This document shows, piece after piece, positions 15,620 to 24,384 of a DNA stretch of 39,047 bases. Location of the stretch: NCBI GenBank assembly GCA_021299855.1, contig JAJTEY010000024.1, positions 1-39,047 on the forward strand, read 5' to 3'. The first letter of the stretch is position 1; each line of letters opens with the position of its first letter. A program made the position numbers and the translations under genes. The notes beneath the pieces were generated by a model. It was not told where the DNA came from and made no database searches. It worked only from the letters and a program-made list of their open reading frames with translations. This DNA is from Bacteroidota bacterium. GTDB lineage: Bacteria > Bacteroidota > Bacteroidia > Palsa-965.

Positions 15620-16390
15620 ATGCGCCAATACCTGGGCCTGATTCCACGAGCACTGTGGAAAACACTGTTCATTCTCAACTTTATCATCGGACTGCTGCTG
15701 CTGTATCCGGTGTTTCGGATTTTATTGGCCGATCCGAAGCGCTACCCACGAGCATTTCGACTTACGCGTTCGTGGGCACGCTGGGTACTTATCATTCCCG
15801 GTGTTCGTGTTAAAGTGAAGCACGAAACACTTGTTGAGCAACTTCCCGTTCCATGCATTTTCGTGGCGAATCACGCCTCCTACATCGATATCGTCGCAAG
15901 TTATATCGTGATGCCACATTACTTTGCCTACATGGGGAAAGCTGAAATTGATAAGGCTCCGGCTTTAAGAATATTTTTTCGCTCCGTGCGCAAAGGAAAT
16001 AGCCCCATGAATATTTACGTGGACCGCCGCAGTCGCATGGGTTCCTACGACGCATTTCGACAAGCAGCACAATTGCTTCAGGAAGGCAAAAGCATCTTTA
16101 TTTATCCGGAAGGCACCATTTCAGCTGACGGTATGCTGAAACCTTTTAAGAACGGGGCTTTCAAACTGGCTATCGAACATAATGTTCCTATTGTTCCCAT
16201 TACTTTTCACAACAATTGGAAACTGCTGCAAAATGGTGGCTTTCTGAAAGCATTTGGTCGTCCGGGAACGGCACACTTAACCATTCACGCTCCTGTTGAA
16301 ACAAAGCACCTCGGCGAAAAAGATTTGGTAACTTTGCGGGACAGTGTTAGAAACACGATTCAACAAGCATTACAACATTATGAAAATTGA
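15620..16390 (+). CDS. plsC: 1-acyl-sn-glycerol-3-phosphate acyltransferase
   Basis: A 256-residue PlsC-type acyltransferase making phosphatidic acid from lysophosphatidate. There is an N-terminal membrane helix (~15-37) and the catalytic HX4D motif in NHASYID. Block II contains YVDRRSR, block III is YPEGTIS and block IV VPIVPITFHNNW. I preferred ATG 15620 over the ORF start at 15605, since the -7 element lies between. It overlaps gatC by 11 bp, suggesting translational coupling in a two-gene operon. Confidence 0.92.
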   Translation: MRQYLGLIPRALWKTLFILNFIIGLLLLYPVFRILLADPKRYPRAFRLTRSWARWVLIIPGVRVKVKHETLVEQLPVPCIFVANHASYIDIVASYIVMPHYFAYMGKAEIDKAPALRIFFRSVRKGNSPMNIYVDRRSRMGSYDAFRQAAQLLQEGKSIFIYPEGTISADGMLKPFKNGAFKLAIEHNVPIVPITFHNNWKLLQNGGFLKAFGRPGTAHLTIHAPVETKHLGEKDLVTLRDSVRNTIQQALQHYEN

Positions 16391-16673
16391 CAGCAAAACC
16401 GTTCAGGATGTAGCTCACTTAGCGCGACTCGAATTTGAGGCGGAAGGTGAACAGAAAATCATCAACGACATGAATCGTATGTTGGGCTTTGTAGAGAAGT
16501 TAAACGAGCTGAACACCGACGGTATCGAACCGTTGATTTATATGACAGAAGAAACGAATCACCTGCGCGAAGATGTTGTTCATCCTCCTTTATCACACAA
16601 AGAAGTGTTGCAAAATGCGCCGAAACATGACAGCGATTATTTCAAAGTTCCAAAAGTGGTAGAAAAGAAATAA
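16380..16673 (+). CDS. gatC: Asp-tRNA(Asn)/Glu-tRNA(Gln) amidotransferase subunit C
   Basis: A 97-residue GatC, the small stabilising subunit of the GatCAB amidotransferase that converts mis-charged Glu-tRNA-Gln or Asp-tRNA-Asn. The family pattern starts VQDVAHLARLEF and includes LGFVEKLNELNTDGIEPL and HLREDVV. ATG 16380 overlaps the plsC stop. gatA and gatB are not adjacent. Bacteria with GatCAB often lack AsnRS or GlnRS, which this window cannot show. A strong terminator follows. Confidence 0.92.
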   Translation: MKIDSKTVQDVAHLARLEFEAEGEQKIINDMNRMLGFVEKLNELNTDGIEPLIYMTEETNHLREDVVHPPLSHKEVLQNAPKHDSDYFKVPKVVEKK

Positions 16674-16688
16674 CATTGATTAAACAAC

Positions 16689-16725
16689 AAAAAGCCTCGT
16701 CATCATTGGATAACGAGGCTTTTTT
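16689..16725. terminator. Bidirectional intrinsic terminator between gatC and the bacilliredoxin gene
   Basis: AAAAAGCCTCGT (16689-16700) pairs with ACGAGGCTTTTT (16713-16724) around a 12-nt loop, with A and T runs on both sides. The two genes are convergent and both end here. Confidence 0.92.
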
Positions 16726-16737
16726 ATGATTTAATAC

Positions 16738-17154
16738 TTAGTTGCAGAACTCTGCGTAAGCTTGCTTCAAATGTTCAGCGATCATTTCTGCCGAGCGACC
16801 TTCAATATGATGACGCTCGATGAAATGCACCAACTTTCCGTCTTTAAACAACGCGATAGATGGTGATGATGGCGGATAAGGAGTGAAATGCTTTCTGGCC
16901 TGTGCCACGGCGTCGGTATCAAATCCCGCGAATACGGTTGTTAATTTATTCGGACGAGGACCGTCGCCTTGCAACGACATTTTTACACCCGGACGCGCGG
17001 CTCCTGCCGCACAACCGCAAACAGAATTTACCACCATCAAGTGTGTTCCGCTTTGACTTACTGCCGAATCCACTTGTTCCGGTGTTGTTAAATCTTCAAA
17101 GCCCGCTGCGGTCAATTCTGCTTTCATGGGCATTACTAATGGTGCAGGATACAT
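16738..17154 (-). CDS. BrxA/BrxB family bacilliredoxin-like protein
   Basis: A 138-residue protein of the YphP/YqiW (BrxA/BrxB) family, thioredoxin-fold proteins that remove bacillithiol from proteins in Firmicutes; some Bacteroidota also make bacillithiol. The active-site CGC occurs in VVNSVCGCAAG. I chose ATG 17154 (MYPAPLVMPMKAEL), the usual family start; the ORF extends 12 codons further. A minus-strand -7 element TATCTTTG (17190-17197) lies upstream, consistent with this start. Confidence 0.88.
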   Translation of the reverse strand: MYPAPLVMPMKAELTAAGFEDLTTPEQVDSAVSQSGTHLMVVNSVCGCAAGAARPGVKMSLQGDGPRPNKLTTVFAGFDTDAVAQARKHFTPYPPSSPSIALFKDGKLVHFIERHHIEGRSAEMIAEHLKQAYAEFCN

Positions 17155-17189
17155 ATGCTTATGTTTTTTGTTTAGTAAATGTTGGACCA

Positions 17190-17197
17190 CAAAGATA
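17190..17197 (-). promoter_or_regulatory. -7 element of the bacilliredoxin gene
   Basis: Perfect TATCTTTG on the minus strand, 35 nt before ATG 17154; it overlaps the longer ORF's first codons. Confidence 0.5.
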
Positions 17198-17314
17198 CAT
17201 GGAAATCGTGCCTGTCTTTGTTAAAATCCGCTAAACACAACAATCAACCTGCCACAAAGTTCTGCACCGATTAATCTTGTGAATGCTTACATTTGGTTTT
17301 CAATCATCTGTATT

Positions 17315-20188
17315 ATGAGAAAACTAATCTTCACCGCAGCCGCACTGACTGTAGCCCTGATCGGATTCGCACAGGCAGGCAGTAAAGCAAAGCTGGTAGA
17401 AAAGGTAACACCGATCACCGGAAAGCCTTCGGGCATGATGATCGCTTACGAACGTTATGTATTGCCTAATGGCTTAACATTAATTGTACACGAAGATCAT
17501 TCCGATCCGATTGTACACGTTGACGTTACCTACCACGTAGGTTCTGCGCGCGAACAAGAAGGTCGCTCCGGGTTTGCACATTTCTTCGAACACATGATGT
17601 TCCAGGGTTCAGAGCACGTGGCCGATGAACAACATTTCAAACTGATCACAGAAGCCGGTGGAACCATGAACGGAACCACGAATACGGACAGAACCAACTA
17701 TTTCGAAACAGTTCCTGCCAATAATTTGGAGCTGGCGTTGTGGTTGGAGGCAGATCGTATGGGCTTTTTGCTCGACTCCGTAACACAACGCAAATTTGAA
17801 GTCCAGCGCGCTACCGTTAAGAACGAGCGTGGACAGCGTTATGACAATGCTCCTTACGGCTTGGTTTGGGAAAAATTGGGCGAAGCCATGTATCCTCAAG
17901 GACATCCGTATTCCTGGTCTACGATCGGTTACATTGAAGATTTGAACCGTGTTGGAGTTGGCGATTTGAAGAATTTCTTCCTGCGTTGGTACGGACCAAA
18001 CAATGCCACCATCACTGTTGCCGGTGATGTAAATACGCTTAACGTAGTAAAGCTGGTAGAAAAATATTTTGGTTCCATTCCTCGTGGACCTGAAGTAAAG
18101 AACATGCCGAAACGCATGGTTACTTTAGACAAAGATCGCGTCATTTCTTATGAAGACAATGTACGTTTCCCGCAATTGACAGTGGCTTGGCCGGGTGTAC
18201 ATTCCTGGCATGCGGATGAACCTGCATTGGATGCGCTAACCAATATCTTGTCTCAAGGGAAAGGTTCTGTGATGTACAATCGTTTTGTAGTGCCCGGTGT
18301 TGCAGGCGGGGCAAGCATGTACAATGGATGTCAGGAACTTGCAGGTAATATTATTTTCTCGGTGCGAACCTTCCCCGGACATACGCCGCGAGAAGCAGAT
18401 AGCTTACTGCGAGTCGCATTGACCGACTTCGAAAAGAAAGGCGTTAGCGATAATGATTTGAAACGCTTTAAGATGTCTATTGAAACTTCAGTATTGGATC
18501 AAATTTCCAGCGTTGAAGGAAAAGGAAGTATGCTCGCCGCTTATATGACCTTCAACGGGAATCCGAACATGTTGCAGAAAGACATCGACCGTTACAACAA
18601 AGTAACCAAAGAAGATGTGATGCGCGTGTACAACAAATACATCAAGAATAAACCGGCTGTTGTGTTAACGGTTTATCCTAAAGGAAAACCTGAATTGAAA
18701 GCACGCCCGGACAATTATAAAATTCCGGAATACCGCGTAGGCACCGCAGAAAGCGCAGAATACAAGAACTTACAAATGCGCAAAGCAAAAGATAATTTCG
18801 ATCGCGGTATCATTCCTGCTCCGGGTCCTGTTCCAACTGTAAAATCACCTGCAATTTGGCGCCACACGTTTGCGAACACCATGCCGGTTATCGGTACACA
18901 ATTCGGTGAAGTTCCGCGCACGATGATGATGATTACGGTTGCGGCAGGTCATCGTCAGGAAGATCCTGCAAAGGCCGGTATAGCAACGCTTTTAGCGCGC
19001 ATGCTCGATCAATCCACCGAAAAACACTCAGCAGCAGGAATTGAAGAAGAACTAGAACTGCTCGGCAGTAGCATCAGCATTGGTTCCGATAACGATGAAT
19101 TCACGATTTATGTCAATTCACTTACTCGCAACCTGGATGCAACATTAGCATTGCTTCAGGAGAAGTTGTTCATGCCAAAATTCGATCAGTCGGAATTTGA
19201 TATGGTTAAAAAGCAACAGCTGGAAGGCATTGCGAATATGAGCACGCAGCCGGGCGCAATGGCCGACTTCATTTTCAACCGTATGATATTCGGTGCGGAT
19301 CACATCATGGGAATTCCGCGTTCAGGAACTGCAGAAACCGTGAACTCCATTACACTTCAGGATGTAAAGGTTTACTACAACAAAATGTTCTCTCCGAACA
19401 TTTCAAAACTGATTATAGTATCTGACCTAGGTAAAGATAACGCCATCGGAAAGTTGGGCTTCCTCAGCACCTGGCAGAACAAAAACACGGCGATCAAGAC
19501 AAATGCTGACTTCGCACCGAAATATGCTGCGATGAAAACGAAGATTTATCTGTACGATAAAAAAGATGCAGCGCAATCGGAAATTCGTATTGGTCGTATG
19601 GGCTTACCGTATGATGCTACCGGAGAATTCTACCGCGTGGGCTTGATGAATTATCCATTGGGTGGACATTTCAACAGTCGTGTGAATTTGGAAATGCGTG
19701 AGAACAAAGGCTGGACTTACGGTACGCGAACCGGATTTAACGGCAGCAATTACACCGGAACATTTGTAGCATCAGGTGGCTTCCGATGGAATTCAACAGA
19801 CAGTGTGATTGTGTCCTTCATCAATTTAATGGATAATTATGCATCAGCAGGTATCAGAGAAGATGAATTGAAATACATGAAGAAAGCGATCTCTCAGAAA
19901 GAGGCGCTCGCTTACGAAGAACCTTATCAGAAGCTGTTCTACCTGAAGCGCATCATCGATTACAACCTGCCGGATAATTACAATGAGCAACAATCCGAGA
20001 TTTTGAAAAACATCACAAAATCAGAAATTGATGCATTGGCGAAAAAATGGTTGAGCACTCAGAACATGGTCATCATGATGGTGGGTGACAAAACCAAATT
20101 GCACGAAGAACGGTTGTCATTACGGCAACCGTTTTTTTGTTGCACATACAGTATATTCGCGCATGGAACTCACCATCTTCTCCGATGA
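17315..20188 (+). CDS. M16 family zinc metallopeptidase with abnormal C-terminus
   Basis: A ~957-residue exported insulinase-family protease with two M16 halves. ATG 17315 begins the signal peptide (MRKLIFTAAALTVALIGFA, then Gln); the ORF reaches 17279. The inverted zinc motif HFFEH is at residues 89-93, with a distal Glu ~75 residues on (VKNERGQRYD). The second half (from ~525) lacks HXXEH, as is usual for two-domain M16 proteins. The end is odd: after MVIMMVGDK the expected ~20-residue M16 tail (usually LGYxVxExD) is absent. Instead the ORF runs through an intrinsic terminator (20109-20138) and 26 bp into tadA. I infer loss of the last codons. Confidence 0.85.
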   Translation: MRKLIFTAAALTVALIGFAQAGSKAKLVEKVTPITGKPSGMMIAYERYVLPNGLTLIVHEDHSDPIVHVDVTYHVGSAREQEGRSGFAHFFEHMMFQGSEHVADEQHFKLITEAGGTMNGTTNTDRTNYFETVPANNLELALWLEADRMGFLLDSVTQRKFEVQRATVKNERGQRYDNAPYGLVWEKLGEAMYPQGHPYSWSTIGYIEDLNRVGVGDLKNFFLRWYGPNNATITVAGDVNTLNVVKLVEKYFGSIPRGPEVKNMPKRMVTLDKDRVISYEDNVRFPQLTVAWPGVHSWHADEPALDALTNILSQGKGSVMYNRFVVPGVAGGASMYNGCQELAGNIIFSVRTFPGHTPREADSLLRVALTDFEKKGVSDNDLKRFKMSIETSVLDQISSVEGKGSMLAAYMTFNGNPNMLQKDIDRYNKVTKEDVMRVYNKYIKNKPAVVLTVYPKGKPELKARPDNYKIPEYRVGTAESAEYKNLQMRKAKDNFDRGIIPAPGPVPTVKSPAIWRHTFANTMPVIGTQFGEVPRTMMMITVAAGHRQEDPAKAGIATLLARMLDQSTEKHSAAGIEEELELLGSSISIGSDNDEFTIYVNSLTRNLDATLALLQEKLFMPKFDQSEFDMVKKQQLEGIANMSTQPGAMADFIFNRMIFGADHIMGIPRSGTAETVNSITLQDVKVYYNKMFSPNISKLIIVSDLGKDNAIGKLGFLSTWQNKNTAIKTNADFAPKYAAMKTKIYLYDKKDAAQSEIRIGRMGLPYDATGEFYRVGLMNYPLGGHFNSRVNLEMRENKGWTYGTRTGFNGSNYTGTFVASGGFRWNSTDSVIVSFINLMDNYASAGIREDELKYMKKAISQKEALAYEEPYQKLFYLKRIIDYNLPDNYNEQQSEILKNITKSEIDALAKKWLSTQNMVIMMVGDKTKLHEERLSLRQPFFCCTYSIFAHGTHHLLR
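20109..20138 (+). terminator. Intrinsic terminator inside the 3' end of the M16 ORF
   Basis: AACGGTTG (20109-20116) pairs with CAACCGTT (20126-20133) around a 9-nt loop, followed by T20132-20138. It sits before the M16 stop (20186-20188) and just ahead of the tadA promoter. Confidence 0.8.
20152..20159 (+). promoter_or_regulatory. -7-like element of tadA
   Basis: TATATTCG (one mismatch to TAnnTTTG) ends 3 nt before ATG 20163, predicting a leaderless mRNA. Confidence 0.45.
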
Positions 20189-20612
20189 ACACTTTATGCG
20201 TGAAGCGCTTAAGGAAGCACGAAAAGCATTTGATGCAGAAGAAGTTCCTGTTGGTGCCGTTATTGTTTGGCAAGACAAAATTATTGCACGAGCACACAAT
20301 CTTACAGAACGACTGAATGATGTCACCGCGCACGCAGAAATGCAAGCGATAACTGCAGCGGCATCTGCTATTGGAGGAAAATACTTAACCGAATGTACGT
20401 TATACGTAACGCTGGAACCTTGCGTGATGTGCGCCGGAGCCCTTCAATGGTCGCAAATTCCCAAGATCATTTTCGGTGCGCATGACACAAAACGAGGTTA
20501 TGCCCGTTTTGGAAACTCACTGCTTCATCCGAAAACACAAATTACAGGCGGTGTGCTGGAAACGGAATGTGCCGAGCTAATGACCACCTTTTTCAGAGAA
20601 CGACGCAAGTAA
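20163..20612 (+). CDS. tadA: tRNA-specific adenosine deaminase
   Basis: A 149-residue deaminase making inosine at tRNA-Arg position 34. The zinc-site motifs are HAE (H57, E59) and PCVMC (C87, C90), with a typical cytidine-deaminase-fold spacing. I chose ATG 20163 (MELTIFSDEHFM) rather than the ORF start at 20085, which lies inside the M16 tail and terminator. It overlaps the M16 ORF by 26 bp only because that ORF reads past its normal end. Confidence 0.92.
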   Translation: MELTIFSDEHFMREALKEARKAFDAEEVPVGAVIVWQDKIIARAHNLTERLNDVTAHAEMQAITAAASAIGGKYLTECTLYVTLEPCVMCAGALQWSQIPKIIFGAHDTKRGYARFGNSLLHPKTQITGGVLETECAELMTTFFRERRK

Positions 20613-20637
20613 GTCGTTATACTCCCACAAGGTTTCG

Positions 20638-20645
20638 TAATTTCG
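20638..20645 (+). promoter_or_regulatory. -7-like element of aspS
   Basis: TAATTTCG (one mismatch to TAnnTTTG), 21 nt before ATG 20667. Confidence 0.4.
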
Positions 20646-20666
20646 CACCTCTTCAATATTACTACT

Positions 20667-22415
20667 ATGCTGCGTTCTCATACCTGTGGCGAATTACGCC
20701 TTGCTGATGCCGGAAAAGAAGTTAACCTCTGCGGATGGGTGCAAACCTCTCGCGATTTCGGAGGCATGACGTTTATTGATTTGCGTGATCGTTACGGTAT
20801 AACACAATTGGCATTCAACATGGCCACTAATGCAACTTTGTGTGAACAAGCGCGAACGCTCGGACGTGAATTTGTAGTGCGCGTGAAAGGTGCAGTGCGC
20901 GAGCGTGAAAACAAAAATCCGAAAATACCCACCGGAGATGTGGAGATCATTGTAACAGACTTAACAGTGCTCAACACTGCGAAAACACCACCCTTTACCA
21001 TTGAAGATGAAACGGATGGCGGTGATGATTTGCGCATGAAATATCGTTACCTCGACTTGCGTCGTAATCCTGTGCGTGATAGTTTGATATTGCGTCACGA
21101 AGTTGCACAGGCAACGCGCCAATACCTCAGCAATCAGCAGTTTATTGAAGTAGAAACGCCGGTGCTCATCAAATCTACACCCGAAGGTGCACGCGATTTT
21201 CTGGTGCCTTCACGCATGAATCCGGGACAGTTTTACGCCTTGCCGCAATCTCCTCAAACGTTTAAACAACTATTGATGGTTGCGGGATTCGATCGCTACT
21301 TCCAGATTGTAAAGTGTTTTCGTGATGAAGATTTGCGTGCTGATCGTCAGCCGGAGTTCACACAGATTGATTGTGAAATGAGCTTCGTGGAACGCGCGGA
21401 TATCCTGAACATGTTTGAAGGTCTTGTCCGCCATTTGTTTCAAACCGTTAAAGGTGTAGACATTGGTACATTACCACACATGAGTTATGCTGATGCCATG
21501 AAATATTATGGCAACGACAAACCGGATACGCGATTTGAAATGCGTTTTGTCGAGCTGAACGATGTCGTGAAGAACAAAGGCTTCAAAGTTTTTGATGATG
21601 CGGAACTTGTTGTGAGTATTTGTGCGAAAGGTGCTGCATCATTCACCCGCAAGCAGTTGGACGAACTGACAGAATTTGTAAAGCGCCCGCAGATTGGAGC
21701 TTCCGGATTGGTTTACGTGCGTTACAACGAAGACGGAACGTTGAAGTCCTCCGTTGACAAGTTCTACAATGAAGAGGAATTGAAAAAATGGGCTGTTGCA
21801 TGCGATGCACAACCCGGCGATTTGATTTTAGTACTCGCGGGCAATGCGAACAAAACACGCAAAGCCATGTCGGAGTTACGTCTTGAAATGGGCTCACAGC
21901 TTGGGCTGCGCGACAAAAACAAATTCTCGTGTTTGTGGGTAATTGATTTCCCTTTATTGGAATTCAATGAAGATGCTAATCGCTGGTTTGCTATGCACCA
22001 TCCGTTTACTGCACCATGGCCGGAAGATATTGCCAAGCTCGACAATCCTGATGCATACGGCGATATTCGTGCAAATGCGTACGACATGGTCATTAATGGC
22101 GTAGAAGTTGGTGGTGGTTCTATCCGAATTTTCGATAAAGACTTACAAGCAAAAATGTTTGGCGTATTGGGCTTTTCTCCGGAAGAAGCGCAAGAACAAT
22201 TCGGCTTCCTGATGAATGCATTTGAATTTGGAGCACCTCCGCACGGGGGTATCGCTTTCGGATTCGATCGTTTGTGTTCGCTATTTGGAGGTGCCGATTC
22301 TATTCGTGATTTTATCGCCTTCCCGAAAAATAATTCCGGTCGCGATGTCATGATTGATACGCCAAGTGTAATTGACGAACTTCAATTGAAGGAGCTGAGC
22401 ATTAAAACGCTGTAA
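20667..22415 (+). CDS. aspS: Aspartyl-tRNA synthetase, bacterial type
   Basis: A 582-residue class II synthetase. It has an N-terminal OB-fold anticodon domain (~1-105), catalytic motif 2 [19 protein letters not shown], a bacterial GAD insertion (~280-420), and motif 3 [15 protein letters not shown] near the end. Residue 31 is Phe (SRDFGG), where discriminating E. coli AspRS has Leu and several non-discriminating enzymes have His, so tRNA specificity cannot be set from this. gatC is 4.3 kb away. It is convergent with the next gene, 7 bp apart. Confidence 0.95.
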   Translation: MLRSHTCGELRLADAGKEVNLCGWVQTSRDFGGMTFIDLRDRYGITQLAFNMATNATLCEQARTLGREFVVRVKGAVRERENKNPKIPTGDVEIIVTDLTVLNTAKTPPFTIEDETDGGDDLRMKYRYLDLRRNPVRDSLILRHEVAQATRQYLSNQQFIEVETPVLIKSTPEGARDFLVPSRMNPGQFYALPQSPQTFKQLLMVAGFDRYFQIVKCFRDEDLRADRQPEFTQIDCEMSFVERADILNMFEGLVRHLFQTVKGVDIGTLPHMSYADAMKYYGNDKPDTRFEMRFVELNDVVKNKGFKVFDDAELVVSICAKGAASFTRKQLDELTEFVKRPQIGASGLVYVRYNEDGTLKSSVDKFYNEEELKKWAVACDAQPGDLILVLAGNANKTRKAMSELRLEMGSQLGLRDKNKFSCLWVIDFPLLEFNEDANRWFAMHHPFTAPWPEDIAKLDNPDAYGDIRANAYDMVINGVEVGGGSIRIFDKDLQAKMFGVLGFSPEEAQEQFGFLMNAFEFGAPPHGGIAFGFDRLCSLFGGADSIRDFIAFPKNNSGRDVMIDTPSVIDELQLKELSIKTL

Positions 22416-22422
22416 TACGATT

Positions 22423-22959
22423 CTATTCGCTGAAAGATGCGATGATCGCTTCCATCGTCTCACGATTCGACTCTAGTCGCGTTGTTGGAGTCCAGAGTAG
22501 AATCTGGTAAAAGAACTTTTCCGACTCCACGCAGGTGAGCGAATAGGTTGTTTCGTTTCCTCCTTGCTTTCGGATAATGGTCGTTTGTAATACGGGCAAA
22601 TTATTGATTTCCTTTTTGGCATTCACGAACACACCCACGCTGTCAATATTGCGCGATGCAATTTTCATGTAGGTATCCAAATCGTAGTCGAGACCGAATG
22701 ATGTAATCTTGTCTTTGGAATCGTCAATAATTACTACGTACAATTCTGCATCCGCATCCGCATATTGGAGCGAAGCATTGTCATTCAGTTGTGGTGCAGG
22801 ATTCATAACACCGGGCAAGCTTAATTGATATTGTGCACCTGCTGATGACAACACCCGCGTTTGCATTAAGCCTGATTCGCGGAATCCAAACCACCAAATG
22901 CCAAATATGAAACCGATTACACCGGCCACCACTAACAAGTATTTAACTGCTTTCTTCAC
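22423..22959 (-). CDS. Single-pass membrane-anchored hypothetical protein
   Basis: A 178-residue protein. One N-terminal membrane helix (residues ~6-25, KYLLVVAGVIGFIFGIWWFGF) is followed by a soluble domain of ~150 residues that starts like a beta-rich unit (YQLSLPGVMNPAPQL). It contains DDSKDKITSFGLDYDLDTYMKIASRNI and a C-terminal ETMEAIIASFSE. The pattern resembles PsbP-like lipid- or protein-binding domains only loosely. No catalytic motif is seen. It is the gene after hppD on the same strand, separated by a hairpin. Confidence 0.6.
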   Translation of the reverse strand: MKKAVKYLLVVAGVIGFIFGIWWFGFRESGLMQTRVLSSAGAQYQLSLPGVMNPAPQLNDNASLQYADADAELYVVIIDDSKDKITSFGLDYDLDTYMKIASRNIDSVGVFVNAKKEINNLPVLQTTIIRKQGGNETTYSLTCVESEKFFYQILLWTPTTRLESNRETMEAIIASFSE

Positions 22960-23002
22960 ACCACCAAATTACATTTTTACCACGATAACAACACGAATAA
23001 AC

Positions 23003-23026
23003 AAGGCCATCCCGAAGGACAGCCTT
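23003..23026 (-). terminator. Probable terminator after hppD (UUCG tetraloop hairpin)
   Basis: On the minus strand AAGGCTGTCC pairs with GGATGGCCTT (two wobble pairs) around a TTCG tetraloop. The following stretch is only moderately T-rich, so termination may be partial. Confidence 0.55.
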
Positions 23027-23049
23027 TCTTGTGATTTAAGTATCGCCTA

Positions 23050-24210
23050 TTACAATGTGCCGCGCTTCTCTTGTTCGCGTTCGATTGATTCAAACAACGC
23101 TTTGAAATTACCGGCACCGAATCCTTTAGCACCCATACGCTGAATGATTTCATAAAACAACGTCGGACGGTCTTCAACAGGTTTGGTAAATATCTGAAGC
23201 AAATAACCTTCTTCATCCGCATCAACCAAAATGCTGAGCTTCTCCAACACATTGATGTCTTCTTTCATCATCTTCATGTGTTCACCCAAACGTGCCGGAA
23301 TTGCCTCGTAATACGAATGCGGAGGCGCTGATAAAAATTCTACGCCACGTGCACGCAACTCGGAAACAGTTTTGATGATGTCATCTGTAGCTACTGCGAT
23401 GTGCTGACAACCCGGACCTTCGTAAAAATCAAGATACTCTTCAATCTGAGATTTCTTCTTGCCTTCAGCCGGTTCGTTAATCGGGAATTTGATTCGTCCA
23501 TTTCCGTTCGACATTACCTTCGACATCAGCGCGGAGTATTCCGTGTGAATCGTTTTATCATCAAAAGACAAGAAATTGACGAAGCCCATAACATCTTCGT
23601 ACCACTTCACCCACTGATTCATTTCTCCCCAACCTACGTTACCAACCATGTGATCAATGAACTTCAATCCAACAGGAGATGGATTATAGTCTGATTCCCA
23701 TTTCATATAGCCCGGCAAAAACGGACCATCATACTTTTTGCGCTCTACGAAAACATGAACTGTTTCACCGTAAGTATAAATGCCGGAACGAATAACTTCA
23801 CCATGTTCGTCTTTTTCTAACGTCGGAGTCATGAAGGGCTTCGCCCCTCGCTTTGTAGTTTCTTCAAATGCCTTTGTCGCATCTTCTACCCACAATGCAA
23901 TCACCTTGACACCGTCCCCGTGTTTCTTGATGTGTTCGGCAATCGGTGATTCGCTGTTTAATGGTGTTGTTAGTACCAAACGAATTTTGCCTTGCGACAA
24001 CACATAAGAGGCGCGGTCGCGTACACCTGTTTCCAAACCTGCAAAAGCACAAGACTGAAAGCCGAAAGCCGTTTTATAAAAGTGCGCTGATTGTTTAGCA
24101 TTACCTACGTAGAATTCTACATAGTCTGTTCCCAGCAGTGGCAGGAAATCCTGAGCACCTTCAAATATTTTATCTAAACCGTATTCAACGTTTTTTACAT
24201 CAGTAGCCAT
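23050..24210 (-). CDS. hppD: 4-hydroxyphenylpyruvate dioxygenase
   Basis: A 386-residue non-heme Fe(II) dioxygenase converting 4-hydroxyphenylpyruvate to homogentisate in tyrosine breakdown. Two vicinal-oxygen-chelate halves are seen. The expected iron ligands are His in FIDHMVGNV, His in QHIAVATDDI, and Glu in FYEIIQRMG after DRPTLF. The length is normal. hmgA lies 174 bp upstream on the same strand, so the two steps of the pathway are adjacent. No fumarylacetoacetase or maleylacetoacetate isomerase gene is in the window. Confidence 0.95.
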   Translation of the reverse strand: MATDVKNVEYGLDKIFEGAQDFLPLLGTDYVEFYVGNAKQSAHFYKTAFGFQSCAFAGLETGVRDRASYVLSQGKIRLVLTTPLNSESPIAEHIKKHGDGVKVIALWVEDATKAFEETTKRGAKPFMTPTLEKDEHGEVIRSGIYTYGETVHVFVERKKYDGPFLPGYMKWESDYNPSPVGLKFIDHMVGNVGWGEMNQWVKWYEDVMGFVNFLSFDDKTIHTEYSALMSKVMSNGNGRIKFPINEPAEGKKKSQIEEYLDFYEGPGCQHIAVATDDIIKTVSELRARGVEFLSAPPHSYYEAIPARLGEHMKMMKEDINVLEKLSILVDADEEGYLLQIFTKPVEDRPTLFYEIIQRMGAKGFGAGNFKALFESIEREQEKRGTL

Positions 24211-24384
24211 TTGTATTATGTTTTAATAATTGTTGTAGTTCATGAAAATTATCGTCTAACAAAACCTCACGAATATGACCACATCGCTCTGATGTGCGGC
24301 GACAATAACAATATCCTCATTTCATTCATACTTAAATTTAGCAAGATTTACGCGGCAAACAATAGCACCTGACGTAAATCATCT

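Noticed and set aside
14574-15665. Longer trpS reading with 40 extra N-terminal residues
   Set aside because: The extension spans the trpS and plsC promoters and has no homology-like pattern; MARILTGIQS is the usual start.
21764-22351. Long open frame opposite aspS (195 codons)
   Set aside because: Composition is Ser/Pro/Asn-rich shadow of the real gene, with no motif, no promoter and no plausible start.
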